The position numbers and the translations under genes are program-made. From DASPWW01 sp963841715 (GTDB taxonomy: Bacteria > Actinomycetota > Thermoleophilia > Solirubrobacterales > 70-9), in NCBI GenBank assembly GCA_963841715.1, contig CAWJDP010000002.1:331731-395730 (forward strand): a DNA stretch of 64,000 bases, given 5' to 3'. Below are positions 42,157 to 50,325 of this stretch, in pieces. Within the stretch, counting starts at the first letter, position 1; each line of letters begins with the position of its first letter. The notes beneath the pieces are model-generated. The model was not told the DNA's origin, did no database searches, and saw nothing but the letters and a program-made list of their open reading frames with translations.

Positions 42157-43929
42157 TTGCTGCTCGAGGACTACGGGCTAATCGGCGACCTGCACTCGGC
42201 CGCCCTCGTCAGCCGCGAGGGGTCGATCGACTGGCTGTGCCTACCGCGGTTCGACTCAGGCGCCTGCTTCGCCGCGCTGCTCGGCGACGAGCGACATGGA
42301 CACTGGTCGCTCCGGCCGGCGGAGGAGATCCGCCGCAGCACCCGGCGCTATCGGCCCGGGACGCTCGTGCTCGAGACCGAGTACGAGACCGCGGGCGGGA
42401 GGGTGCGGCTCGTCGACGGGATGCCGATCCGTCGCGAGCACCCCCACGTCGCGCGGCTGGTCGAGGGGGTGAGCGGGAGCGTGACCATGCGGATGGAGCT
42501 CGTCGTCCGCTTCGACTACGGCTCAATGGTCCCGTGGGTCGAGAGGGTGGACGACGGGACACTGTCGATGCTCGCCGGGCCGAGCGCGCTGTTCCTCCGA
42601 ACCCCGGTCGAAATCGAGGGCCGCGACTTCACCACGGTCGCTGAGTTCTCGATCTCCGAGGGCCAGCGGGTCCCGTTTGCGCTCTCGTGGAGCCGCTCCT
42701 ACGATCCGCCGCCGGAGGCGATCGACCCCTTCGCCGCGATCGACCGGGCGGCCGACTTCTGGCGCGAGTGGTCCGACCGCTGCCAGTACCGGGGCGAGTG
42801 GCCCGAGGAGGTGATGACCTCCCTGAGGGTGCTGAAGGCGCTCACCTACCGGCCGACCGGCGGGATCGTCGCCGCCCCGACGACATCGCTTCCGGAGATG
42901 CTCGGCGGGGTGCGCAACTGGGACTACCGTTACTGCTGGTTGCGGGACGCGTCGCTGACCCTCGAGGCGCTGCTGATTGGCGGCTACTCCGAGGAGGCGA
43001 TCGCGTTTCGCGACTTCGTGCAGCGCGCGACCGCGGGACACCCGGCGCAGACGCAGATCATGTATGGGGTCGGCGGGGAGCGGCGCCTTCCCGAGGAGAC
43101 GCTCGACTGGCTGCCCGGGTACGAGTCCTCGACCCCGGTCCGGGTCGGCAACGCGGCATCTCAGCAGTTCCAGCTCGACATCTTCGGCGAGCTCGCCGAC
43201 GCGCAGTCGAAGGGGGTCGAGTCCGTCACCCATATCGACGCCCGCCTCTGGGAGCGACAGCGGACCGGGTTCGAGTACCTGGAGACGATCTGGCCGCAGC
43301 CGGACGACGGGATCTGGGAGGTGCGTGGGCCGAGGCGCCATTTCACGCACTCGAAGCTGATGGCGTGGGTCGCGTTCGATCGCGCGGTCAAGCTCGCCAA
43401 GAGGTTCAAGCTCGACGGTCCGGTCGACCGCTGGAAGGCGATCCGCGACGAGATCCACGCCCAGGTCTGCCGCCGCGCGTACAACTCCGATGTCGGGGCG
43501 TTCACCCAGTACTACGGCTCGAAGGCGCTCGACGCGACGGCGCTGCTGATTCCCGCTGTCGGCTTCCTTCCCCCGACCGACGAGCGGGTCATAAGCACGA
43601 TCGAGGCGATCGAGCGCGAGCTGACCCAGGACGGCTTCGTGCTCCGCTACGCGACCTCGGACGCCGGGTCGGGGGCGGTCGACGGGCTCGAGGGACGCGA
43701 GGGCGCGTTCTTGCCGTGCTCGTTCTGGCTCGCCGACGCGCTCGCGATGATCGGCCGCGGCGACGACGCGCGGGCCCTGTTTCACCGCGTCGCGGGACTG
43801 TCGAATGACCTCGGCCTGCTCTCCGAGGAGTACGACCCGCAACGCAAGCGCCTGATCGGGAACTTCCCGCAGGCGTTCACGCACCTGGCGCTCGTCTCGA
43901 CCGCGAGCGGGCTCTCGGCGTCGAAATAG
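42157..43929 (+). CDS. Glycoside hydrolase family 15 (glucoamylase/trehalase-like)
   Basis: A 590-residue cytoplasmic GH15 enzyme of the trehalase/glucoamylase-like type. It begins YGLIGDLHSAALVSREGSID followed by WLCLPRFDSGACFAALLG, the family's N-terminal beta domain, then the (alpha/alpha)6 barrel with EMLGGVRNWDYRYCWLRDAS, a REGAFLPCSFWLADALAMIG block and LLSEEYDPQRKRLIGNFPQA, which hold the expected catalytic Glu residues. There is no signal peptide. The TTG start is the first one that keeps the family's opening. Only 10 bases separate it from the sulfatase gene, so they are probably one transcript. Confidence 0.9.
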   Translation: MLLEDYGLIGDLHSAALVSREGSIDWLCLPRFDSGACFAALLGDERHGHWSLRPAEEIRRSTRRYRPGTLVLETEYETAGGRVRLVDGMPIRREHPHVARLVEGVSGSVTMRMELVVRFDYGSMVPWVERVDDGTLSMLAGPSALFLRTPVEIEGRDFTTVAEFSISEGQRVPFALSWSRSYDPPPEAIDPFAAIDRAADFWREWSDRCQYRGEWPEEVMTSLRVLKALTYRPTGGIVAAPTTSLPEMLGGVRNWDYRYCWLRDASLTLEALLIGGYSEEAIAFRDFVQRATAGHPAQTQIMYGVGGERRLPEETLDWLPGYESSTPVRVGNAASQQFQLDIFGELADAQSKGVESVTHIDARLWERQRTGFEYLETIWPQPDDGIWEVRGPRRHFTHSKLMAWVAFDRAVKLAKRFKLDGPVDRWKAIRDEIHAQVCRRAYNSDVGAFTQYYGSKALDATALLIPAVGFLPPTDERVISTIEAIERELTQDGFVLRYATSDAGSGAVDGLEGREGAFLPCSFWLADALAMIGRGDDARALFHRVAGLSNDLGLLSEEYDPQRKRLIGNFPQAFTHLALVSTASGLSASK

Positions 43930-43939
43930 GCTGGCGGCC

Positions 43940-45493
43940 GTGCGCGGGCGGGGAATCGTGGCGGGGATGGCGTTTGCGCTGCTGCTCGCGGCGGTCGCGG
44001 CGTGCTCGTTTGCGCTTGGAGCGGCGGGGGGCTCGGGGACAGGAGTCGCGAAACGGCCGAACATCGTCGTCGTGATGACCGACGACCAGGACCTGCCCTC
44101 GCTCGACGTCGCGATGCCGCGCGTCCGGCGCGACCTCCTGAGCTCGGGGACGAGCTTCGACGACTACGTCGTCACGACCCCGAAGTGCTGTCCCGCCCGG
44201 GCGAGCTACCTGACCGGCGACTACGGGCACAACAACGGCGTGCTCGCGAACCGGCCCGGCTACCAGGGGCTGCGGGATCCGCGCAACACCCTTCCGGTGT
44301 GGCTCGACCGCGCGGGCTACGAGACCGCCCAGGTCGGGAAGTTCCTCAACGGCTACGACCGCGAGCGCGGGACCCGGGACGGCCGCAGGCCCGCCCCCGG
44401 ATTCGACCGCTGGTACGCGATGCTGCGCCCATACCGCTATTACGACTACGCGATCGCCAGGAACGGGCATCGCGTCGAGCACGGGACTCGCGCGCGCGAC
44501 TACTCCACCGACGTCCTCACCCGCTACGCGCGGCGCTTCATCGCCCGCAGCGCGAAGCGCCGCCGGCCGCTCTTCCTAAACCTCGCGTACTGGGCGCCGC
44601 ACAGCGAGCGGGCCCAGGGCAAGCGCGGGGGGGCGTGCAGCGGCGACGCGATCCCGGCGCGGCGCGACCGGCGCGCGTTCGCCGGCGCCGCCGCCCCCGA
44701 GCCGCCCTCGCTTGGCGAGCCCGATGTCTCCGACAAGCCACCGTGGATCCAGCATCTAGCCCCGATCGGCGAGGCGCAGCGGCGCGCGATCGACGTCCAG
44801 TACCGCTGCCGGCTGGCCTCGCTGCGGGCGGTGGACCGAGGGGTCGACGAGATCCTCCGCGAGCTCCGGGCGAGGGGCGAGCTCGATGACACGGTGTTCG
44901 TGTTCACCGACGACAACGGCTTCTTCCAGGGCGAGCACCGGATCACGCGCGGCAAGGGGCTGCCCTACGAGGAGGCTATCCGCGTCCCGTTGGTGATCAG
45001 GGCCCCGCGCAGGATCGCGACCGCGGGCGCTCCGGCGAGCTCCGATCTCCCCGCCGCGAGCATCGATCTCGCGCCGACCCTCCTCGACCTCGCCGATGCG
45101 CGCCCTTGTCGCGCCCGGCGCCGCTGCCGCACGATCGACGGGCGCTCGCTCGCCCCGCTGCTCGCAGGCGACGCCGGCGCGTGGCCCGCGGACCGCGCGA
45201 TCGAGATCGAATCGAATGACGCAAGTCACGACCCATGCGGATACGTAGCCTTGCGTACGTCGGGCTACCTGTACGCCGAGTTCGACCGGGTTCCGGGCAC
45301 CGGCGGCGTCTGCGGGCCCGCGAGCTCGCGCCGAGAGGAGCTCTACGACCTCGCCTCGGACCCGTTCGAGCTCACGAACCTCGCGCCCGCGCCCGCGCTG
45401 GAGGCGGCGCTCGCGGCGCGGCTTGATGCACTCCGCACGTGTTCCGGATCGGCCGCGGGAGCGGCGTCGCAGGCCGCCGGGAACTGTGACTGA
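43940..45493 (+). CDS. Secreted formylglycine-dependent sulfatase
   Basis: A 517-residue sulfatase with an N-terminal signal or anchor (GMAFALLLAAVAACSFALGA; the Cys may be lipidated). Metal and active-site marks are PNIVVVMTDDQDLPSL, TPKCCPARASYLTGDYGHNN (C-x-P-x-R, the Cys converted to formylglycine), VGKFLNGYDRE and FTDDNGFFQGEHRITRGKG. The layout resembles N-acetylglucosamine-6-sulfatases. It needs a formylglycine-generating enzyme that is not in the window. With the following lyase genes it would strip sulfate from a glycan outside the cell. Confidence 0.92.
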   Translation: MRGRGIVAGMAFALLLAAVAACSFALGAAGGSGTGVAKRPNIVVVMTDDQDLPSLDVAMPRVRRDLLSSGTSFDDYVVTTPKCCPARASYLTGDYGHNNGVLANRPGYQGLRDPRNTLPVWLDRAGYETAQVGKFLNGYDRERGTRDGRRPAPGFDRWYAMLRPYRYYDYAIARNGHRVEHGTRARDYSTDVLTRYARRFIARSAKRRRPLFLNLAYWAPHSERAQGKRGGACSGDAIPARRDRRAFAGAAAPEPPSLGEPDVSDKPPWIQHLAPIGEAQRRAIDVQYRCRLASLRAVDRGVDEILRELRARGELDDTVFVFTDDNGFFQGEHRITRGKGLPYEEAIRVPLVIRAPRRIATAGAPASSDLPAASIDLAPTLLDLADARPCRARRRCRTIDGRSLAPLLAGDAGAWPADRAIEIESNDASHDPCGYVALRTSGYLYAEFDRVPGTGGVCGPASSRREELYDLASDPFELTNLAPAPALEAALAARLDALRTCSGSAAGAASQAAGNCD

Positions 45494-45510
45494 ACGACCC
45501 TGACCCTCGC

Positions 45511-45516
45511 TAGAAT
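45511..45516 (+). promoter_or_regulatory. -10-like hexamer TAGAAT
   Basis: TAGAAT, 7 bases before the ATG at 45524, so the lyase pair may have its own promoter besides reading from the sulfatase. Confidence 0.5.
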
Positions 45517-45523
45517 CGCCGCG

Positions 45524-47335
45524 ATGCGGATGGGCAGGGAAAGCTCCGCCGGTTTTACCGGCGCCCTCCCCGTCGCGCCGGTCGCGTTTGCAGCGCTGCT
45601 CGCGGTGCTGCTCTTCGCCCCGGACGCGTCGGCGCAGGCCCCATCGTCTGTGGAGCTCCTGAAGTCGGTCGGCTGCCCGGTGCGCTACGACGCCGTCGAC
45701 CAGAAGGACAGCTACAGCGGCCAGGAGGTCGCCGACGCGATGGCGGGCAATTACCAGGTCGACTCCTACTTCCCGGCGGTCAACCTCACGCCGCCGATCA
45801 ACTGGACCCAGGACCCGTTCCAGAGCAAGCACTGGCGCGACGCACTGAACAGCTTCAAGTGGCTCGACCCGCTGCTCTGGGAGTACTCCAGCGCCGGACC
45901 GCTGGCGCTCCCGGCGCTGGCGAAGGCGCGCGATATCGCGCTCGACTGGGCCGACGCCGCGAGCCGTCCAGAGCGCGGCCTCAACAAGGAGGCGTGGTTC
46001 GACAAGACCGTCGGCGACCGCACCCCGTACATGGCCTTCATCGCCCGGGCGAGCGCCTGCGAGGGCCTGCTCAACGACGACCAGGCCGCGCAGCTGATCG
46101 GATTCATGCAGCTCCAGGGCGACCGCCTGCGGAGCAACAAGCGCTACTCGCCGAGCAACAGGGGGCTGTTCGAGGACTTCGGGCTCTATCTGCTCTCCCA
46201 GTACATGCCATTTTTGAAGGACGCCTCGGGGTGGGCGAAGATCGCCCCGCCGCGGATGGCCGACACCTTCCACGGCCGCCTCAACGAGCGCGAGGGAACG
46301 TGGCTCGAGCACTCGCCGGGCTACCAGGTGCTGGTCGTGAAGACGATCCAGAAGTTCGTCGGGATAACCGGCAAGGACGCGTTCCTGCTCAAGCGGATCC
46401 CGCGGATGCAGGACGCGGTCGGCTGGCTGATGCTCCCCGACCAGACGATGCCGCAGTTCGGCGACACGTACCGCGACCGCGTGCCCGACTGGGGCGTCGA
46501 CCACGCTGCCGGAAAGCAGGGCATGCACGTGTTCCGCAAGACGGGCTACGCGGTCGTCAAGGAGGGCGAGAACTACTTCGCGACCACCGACCAGTTCCAC
46601 AACACCGATCACGTCTCCGCCGACCAGCTCACGTTCGAGCTCTACGACGGGCGGCGCGTGATCACCGACACGGGCCTCTACGACAAGGACATCGGCCGCT
46701 ACCGGCGCTTCGAGCGCTCGGCGGCGGCGCACAGCGTGCTTACGGTCGACGGCCAGGAGCCGAAGCTGAAGCCGCGCGCCGCGTTCGGCGGCGGGCTGAC
46801 CGCGAGCGGGACCGGGGACGGCTGGTACGCGGTCGAGGGCGTCGATCCGCTGCTGCGACGGCAGCGGGTGCACGAGCGCCGGCTGTTCCTGTACAAGCCC
46901 GGGACGGGCCTGATCATCATCGACCGGGTGCGCGCGAAGACCCGGCACCGCTACACGCGCTACTTCCACTTCGGCCCCGACATCGACATCGCCGAGGGCA
47001 AGAACGGCCTTCACCTCAACGACCCGGCCCCGACCGGGATCCTCCAGGCGCAGGGCAAGCTGTCTGCGGCGAGGGGCCAGGACAACCCGCTGCAGGGATT
47101 CCAGTTCCCAAGCTTCCGGACCCGACTCCCGCGGTGGAGCGTCGCCTACACCACGCACGGCCGCAACGCCGACTACGTGTCGACGGTCTCGCTCAACCCG
47201 GACCAGCCGCTGACCGCGAAGCTCCGCGGCAGGGTCGGCAAGCGAACGCACCTGTCGCTGAGGAGCGGCGGCAAGCCGGTCGGTGGGCTGCTGATCTCGC
47301 GCGGCCGCCGGATCCACATCAAGAAGACGAGGTGA
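45524..47335 (+). CDS. Secreted heparinase II/III family polysaccharide lyase, first copy
   Basis: A 603-residue exported protein. A signal peptide (VAPVAFAALLAVLLFAPDAS) is followed by an (alpha/alpha) toroid domain (about residues 60-310, with INWTQDPFQSKHWRDALNSF and LNEREGTWLEHSPGYQVLVV) and a C-terminal beta-sandwich of the heparinase II/III type (about 350-600, with FHNTDHVSADQLTFELYDGR and AAAHSVLTVDGQEP). Such enzymes cleave uronic-acid-containing glycans by beta-elimination. The exact substrate cannot be told. A paralogue begins at the last base of its stop codon. Confidence 0.87.
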   Translation: MRMGRESSAGFTGALPVAPVAFAALLAVLLFAPDASAQAPSSVELLKSVGCPVRYDAVDQKDSYSGQEVADAMAGNYQVDSYFPAVNLTPPINWTQDPFQSKHWRDALNSFKWLDPLLWEYSSAGPLALPALAKARDIALDWADAASRPERGLNKEAWFDKTVGDRTPYMAFIARASACEGLLNDDQAAQLIGFMQLQGDRLRSNKRYSPSNRGLFEDFGLYLLSQYMPFLKDASGWAKIAPPRMADTFHGRLNEREGTWLEHSPGYQVLVVKTIQKFVGITGKDAFLLKRIPRMQDAVGWLMLPDQTMPQFGDTYRDRVPDWGVDHAAGKQGMHVFRKTGYAVVKEGENYFATTDQFHNTDHVSADQLTFELYDGRRVITDTGLYDKDIGRYRRFERSAAAHSVLTVDGQEPKLKPRAAFGGGLTASGTGDGWYAVEGVDPLLRRQRVHERRLFLYKPGTGLIIIDRVRAKTRHRYTRYFHFGPDIDIAEGKNGLHLNDPAPTGILQAQGKLSAARGQDNPLQGFQFPSFRTRLPRWSVAYTTHGRNADYVSTVSLNPDQPLTAKLRGRVGKRTHLSLRSGGKPVGGLLISRGRRIHIKKTR

Positions 47336-49164
47336 TGCGGGCCCATCCGCCGGTCCGGCGCGCCGGCCGGGTCGGGATCGGCTCCGCGATCGCCGTCGCG
47401 CTGGCCGCCGTGGTCGTGTCGGCCGCCGTGCCCTCGTTCGCCGGCGCGGCCTCGAAGCACGACGTCCGCGCGCTGCAGAAGGCGCCGTGTCCGTCCTACG
47501 ACGTGATCCGCTCCACCGACGACTGGACCGCGGACGAGCGCGCGGCGGCGCTCCAGGGCGACTTCCCGGTCGACTTCACGAACTTCCGCGGCTTCCACAC
47601 CCACCTCGCTCCGCAGGTCAACTGGCGCAAGGACCCACTCCACAGCCAGCTCTGGCGCTCGCTGCTGAACTCGATGCGCTGGCTCGACGTGCTGTTCTTT
47701 GACTTCCGCGAGACCGGCGACCCCACCGCGCTGCGTGAGGCGCGCGATCTCGCGCTCGACTGGGCCGCCGCCGACCGCAGCCCGCGCCGTGCCGTCGGCA
47801 CGCACGCCTGGGATCCGAAGACCGCGGGCGAGCGCGCGGCGGTGATCGGCTACGCGATGCGCGAGTCGGCGTGCAACGGGCTGCTCACCGACGGGCAGGC
47901 GAAGCGGCTGCTCGACTCGCTCGCCCGTCACGCCAAGAAGCTGAGCAAGCCCGCGCCGCACAGCGACACCAACCACGGCCTCTACGGAGACCTGGGTCTC
48001 GCGCTGATGGCCGACTACGAGCCGTTCGTCCACAAGGCGAAGCGCTGGCGGCGGATCGGGATGCGGCGCTTCGAGCGCACGCTGGGCGCCCGCCTCCAGG
48101 CGCACGAGGGCGTGTGGCTCGAGCCCTCGGCCGCCTACCAGGTGTTCGTCGCCGAGACGCTGGCCGTGTTCGTCGCCGACGCGAACCCGCCCGCCCGCTA
48201 CGCTGGCCTGCTCGAGCGGATGCGCGACGCGGCGTCGTGGTTCGTGATGCCCGACGGGCAGATGTCGCAAATCGGCGACACCGACCTCTCGCTTCCGGTC
48301 CCGGCGTGGGCGCTCGCCCGGGTAGCGGACGAGAGCGGGCTGCGCACCTTCCGGCGCTCCGGGTTCGCGTTCGTCCGTGACAGCGGCGGCTACCTGGCGG
48401 TCTCGGCGAGCCACTTCGTCGACACTCACAAGCAGGCCGACGACCTCAGCTTCCAGCTCTTCGACCGCGGTCATCGCTTGATCAGCGACGGGGGCAAGTT
48501 CGAGGGAGACGCCGGGCGGGTGCGCGACTTCAGCCGCTCGAGCCCCGCGCACAGCGTGCTCACCGTCGACGGCAAGGAGCGACGGCGCCGGATCTACAAG
48601 AGCGCGATCCAGGCGACCGGGGAGGGCGGCGGCTGGTACGCGATTCTCGGCGACGACCCCGCGCTGCGCGAGCAGGGTGTTCGCCACCAGCGGCTGTTCC
48701 TGTACCGGCCGGGGGCGGCGCTGATTGTCGTCGACCGGATTCGCTCCGCGAAGAAGCACACCTACCGCCGCTACTTCCAGCTCGGCTCGGACCTCGCCGT
48801 CATCCACCGTGGCGCGGACGAGCTCGGGCTGATGGCGAGCGGGTTCGACGGAGAGCTGTTCGACGCCAAGGACGGCTCAAGCCGCGCCGCCCGCTCGACC
48901 GTTCGCGGCCACAGCCACCCACTGCTCGGGTACACGTTCCCCGACTTCCGCCGCCGTGTCGCGCGCTGGACGGTCACCTACACCAGCCGTGCCCGCAACG
49001 CCGACCACGTCGCCACGTTCGGCCTCGACGGGCGCCCGCTCCGCGCGACGCTCGACCCGGGCCCGCTCGCCCGGGTCACGGTCAGGGCCGGTGATGAGCC
49101 GTTCGAGTCGCTGACCGTGAAGCGCAACGGCGCTCACCTCGGCGTCGACGTCAGCTCCCCCTAG
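47335..49164 (+). CDS. Secreted heparinase II/III family polysaccharide lyase, second copy
   Basis: A 609-residue tandem paralogue of the preceding gene, its ATG sharing one base with that gene's TGA (TGATG). It has a signal peptide (GSAIAVALAAVVVSAAVPSF), the toroid domain (VNWRKDPLHSQLWRSLLNSM, EGVWLEPSAAYQVFVAETLA) and the beta-sandwich (SHFVDTHKQADDLSFQLFDR, SPAHSVLTVDGKER). The two copies are clearly alike along their length yet well diverged, so the duplication is old and each may have its own specificity. Frames reading far upstream of 47335 are shadows of the first copy. Confidence 0.87.
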   Translation: MRAHPPVRRAGRVGIGSAIAVALAAVVVSAAVPSFAGAASKHDVRALQKAPCPSYDVIRSTDDWTADERAAALQGDFPVDFTNFRGFHTHLAPQVNWRKDPLHSQLWRSLLNSMRWLDVLFFDFRETGDPTALREARDLALDWAAADRSPRRAVGTHAWDPKTAGERAAVIGYAMRESACNGLLTDGQAKRLLDSLARHAKKLSKPAPHSDTNHGLYGDLGLALMADYEPFVHKAKRWRRIGMRRFERTLGARLQAHEGVWLEPSAAYQVFVAETLAVFVADANPPARYAGLLERMRDAASWFVMPDGQMSQIGDTDLSLPVPAWALARVADESGLRTFRRSGFAFVRDSGGYLAVSASHFVDTHKQADDLSFQLFDRGHRLISDGGKFEGDAGRVRDFSRSSPAHSVLTVDGKERRRRIYKSAIQATGEGGGWYAILGDDPALREQGVRHQRLFLYRPGAALIVVDRIRSAKKHTYRRYFQLGSDLAVIHRGADELGLMASGFDGELFDAKDGSSRAARSTVRGHSHPLLGYTFPDFRRRVARWTVTYTSRARNADHVATFGLDGRPLRATLDPGPLARVTVRAGDEPFESLTVKRNGAHLGVDVSSP

Positions 49165-50261
49165 CTCAGCTCGCGGCGAAACTCGGCGTGGGGGACCTCG
49201 TCGAGGAGGTGGCGCAGCTCGGGCGGCTCGTCGTCCTCGACGGCGATCAGCGTCCCGGGCCAGAACGGATCGCCCTCGCCGCGCGGCTGCAACAGCGCCG
49301 GCGCGTATACCCAGCTGCCGGTGTTCATCAACTGCGGCAGACCCCGCGGCGCGAACTCGGGGTCGTCGCCGATCGGCCCACGCCGGTGGGTGTGGCCGAA
49401 GATCACATACTCGGCCTCGATGCCGAGCCTCCGCGTCAGCTCACCCATCGCGCGCACGCCCGCGACCCTGATCTGGGGCAGAGAGATATCGAAGCGCAAC
49501 GGGCCGAGCCCTGCGCGGTTGGCGAGCGCGACCGCTCCCGGGATCACGACCGAGCCGATCAGCCGCCCGCGAAGCCCCGGGGGGCGGCCGTTCTTGCCGT
49601 GGACCGACTCCCAAACCCGGGCCGAGGCGTTGCCGCCGACCCCGCGCCGGGGCCCGCGGCTCGACTGCGCCATCCCGTACAGGAGGTCGTAGAGCGGCCA
49701 CTGCACCGCCTCGTAGTCATCGGCGGTTCGCAGCCCGCTCGGCAGCCGCCCGGTCAGCCGCTCGGTGACCGCGATCCCGATTCGCTCGAATGTCGGAATC
49801 GTGATATGGCAGTCGAGGTAGTGGCCGTGGGTCGCGTAGACGTCGGGCCTGATCCACAGGCCGGGGTAGGCGAGCACGAGGTCGGCGCGCCCGATCGACC
49901 GCGCGAGCTCGGCGAACGCGCCCGACTCCGGCTCGGCCATCTGCTCGAGGCCGAGCTGCGTCGACCCGCTCAGCCGCCGGGCGTCGAGCCACGGGGCGAG
50001 CAGCTGGTGGTCGTGGTTGCCGGGGACGATCACGACCTCGGTCTCGCCGACGGCCTCCCCAAGCTGCTCGAAGAACGGGCGCGCGGTCGCGAGCACGTCG
50101 GCGACCGGCCGGTCGCGGAGCTCGAGCACGTCGCCGAGCAGGACGACGCGGTCGGCGTCGGCGAGCTCGGTGATCAGGGTGTCGCGAAACCGGGGTCGGC
50201 GGACGAGATCGCCCTTGAATCCCGAGCCGAGGTGGAGGTCGGAGGCGATGACGGTGCGCAC
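49161..50261 (-). CDS. Calcineurin-like metallophosphoesterase
   Basis: A 366-residue phosphoesterase. The five metal-binding blocks are in order: TVIASDLHLGSGFKG (D-x-H), VVLLGDVLELRD (G-D), VVIVPGNHDHQLLAP (G-N-H-D), VYATHGHYLDCH (H) and EYVIFGHTHRRGPIG (G-H-x-H). A region of about 100 residues inserted between the third and last blocks is more helical. Relatives include UDP-diacylglucosamine hydrolase-like enzymes and other cytoplasmic phosphodiesterases; the substrate is open. The GTG start at 50261 is chosen because the first metal motif lies only six residues after it. Confidence 0.88.
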   Translation of the reverse strand: MRTVIASDLHLGSGFKGDLVRRPRFRDTLITELADADRVVLLGDVLELRDRPVADVLATARPFFEQLGEAVGETEVVIVPGNHDHQLLAPWLDARRLSGSTQLGLEQMAEPESGAFAELARSIGRADLVLAYPGLWIRPDVYATHGHYLDCHITIPTFERIGIAVTERLTGRLPSGLRTADDYEAVQWPLYDLLYGMAQSSRGPRRGVGGNASARVWESVHGKNGRPPGLRGRLIGSVVIPGAVALANRAGLGPLRFDISLPQIRVAGVRAMGELTRRLGIEAEYVIFGHTHRRGPIGDDPEFAPRGLPQLMNTGSWVYAPALLQPRGEGDPFWPGTLIAVEDDEPPELRHLLDEVPHAEFRRELS

Positions 50262-50311
50262 GGCGACAAGCTTCGCAGGGCGGCGGTTGGCTGGCCAGCA
50301 CGGAGCGCATG

Positions 50312-50317
50312 TAGACT
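50312..50317 (+). promoter_or_regulatory. -10-like hexamer TAGACT
   Basis: TAGACT, 8 bases before the ATG at 50326 of the fusion gene. Confidence 0.5.
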
Positions 50318-50325
50318 GGCCCGCG

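Noticed and set aside
45859..47334. A long frame joining upstream sequence to the second lyase
   Set aside because: That part is the first lyase gene read in another frame; the true second start is at 47335, next to a signal peptide.
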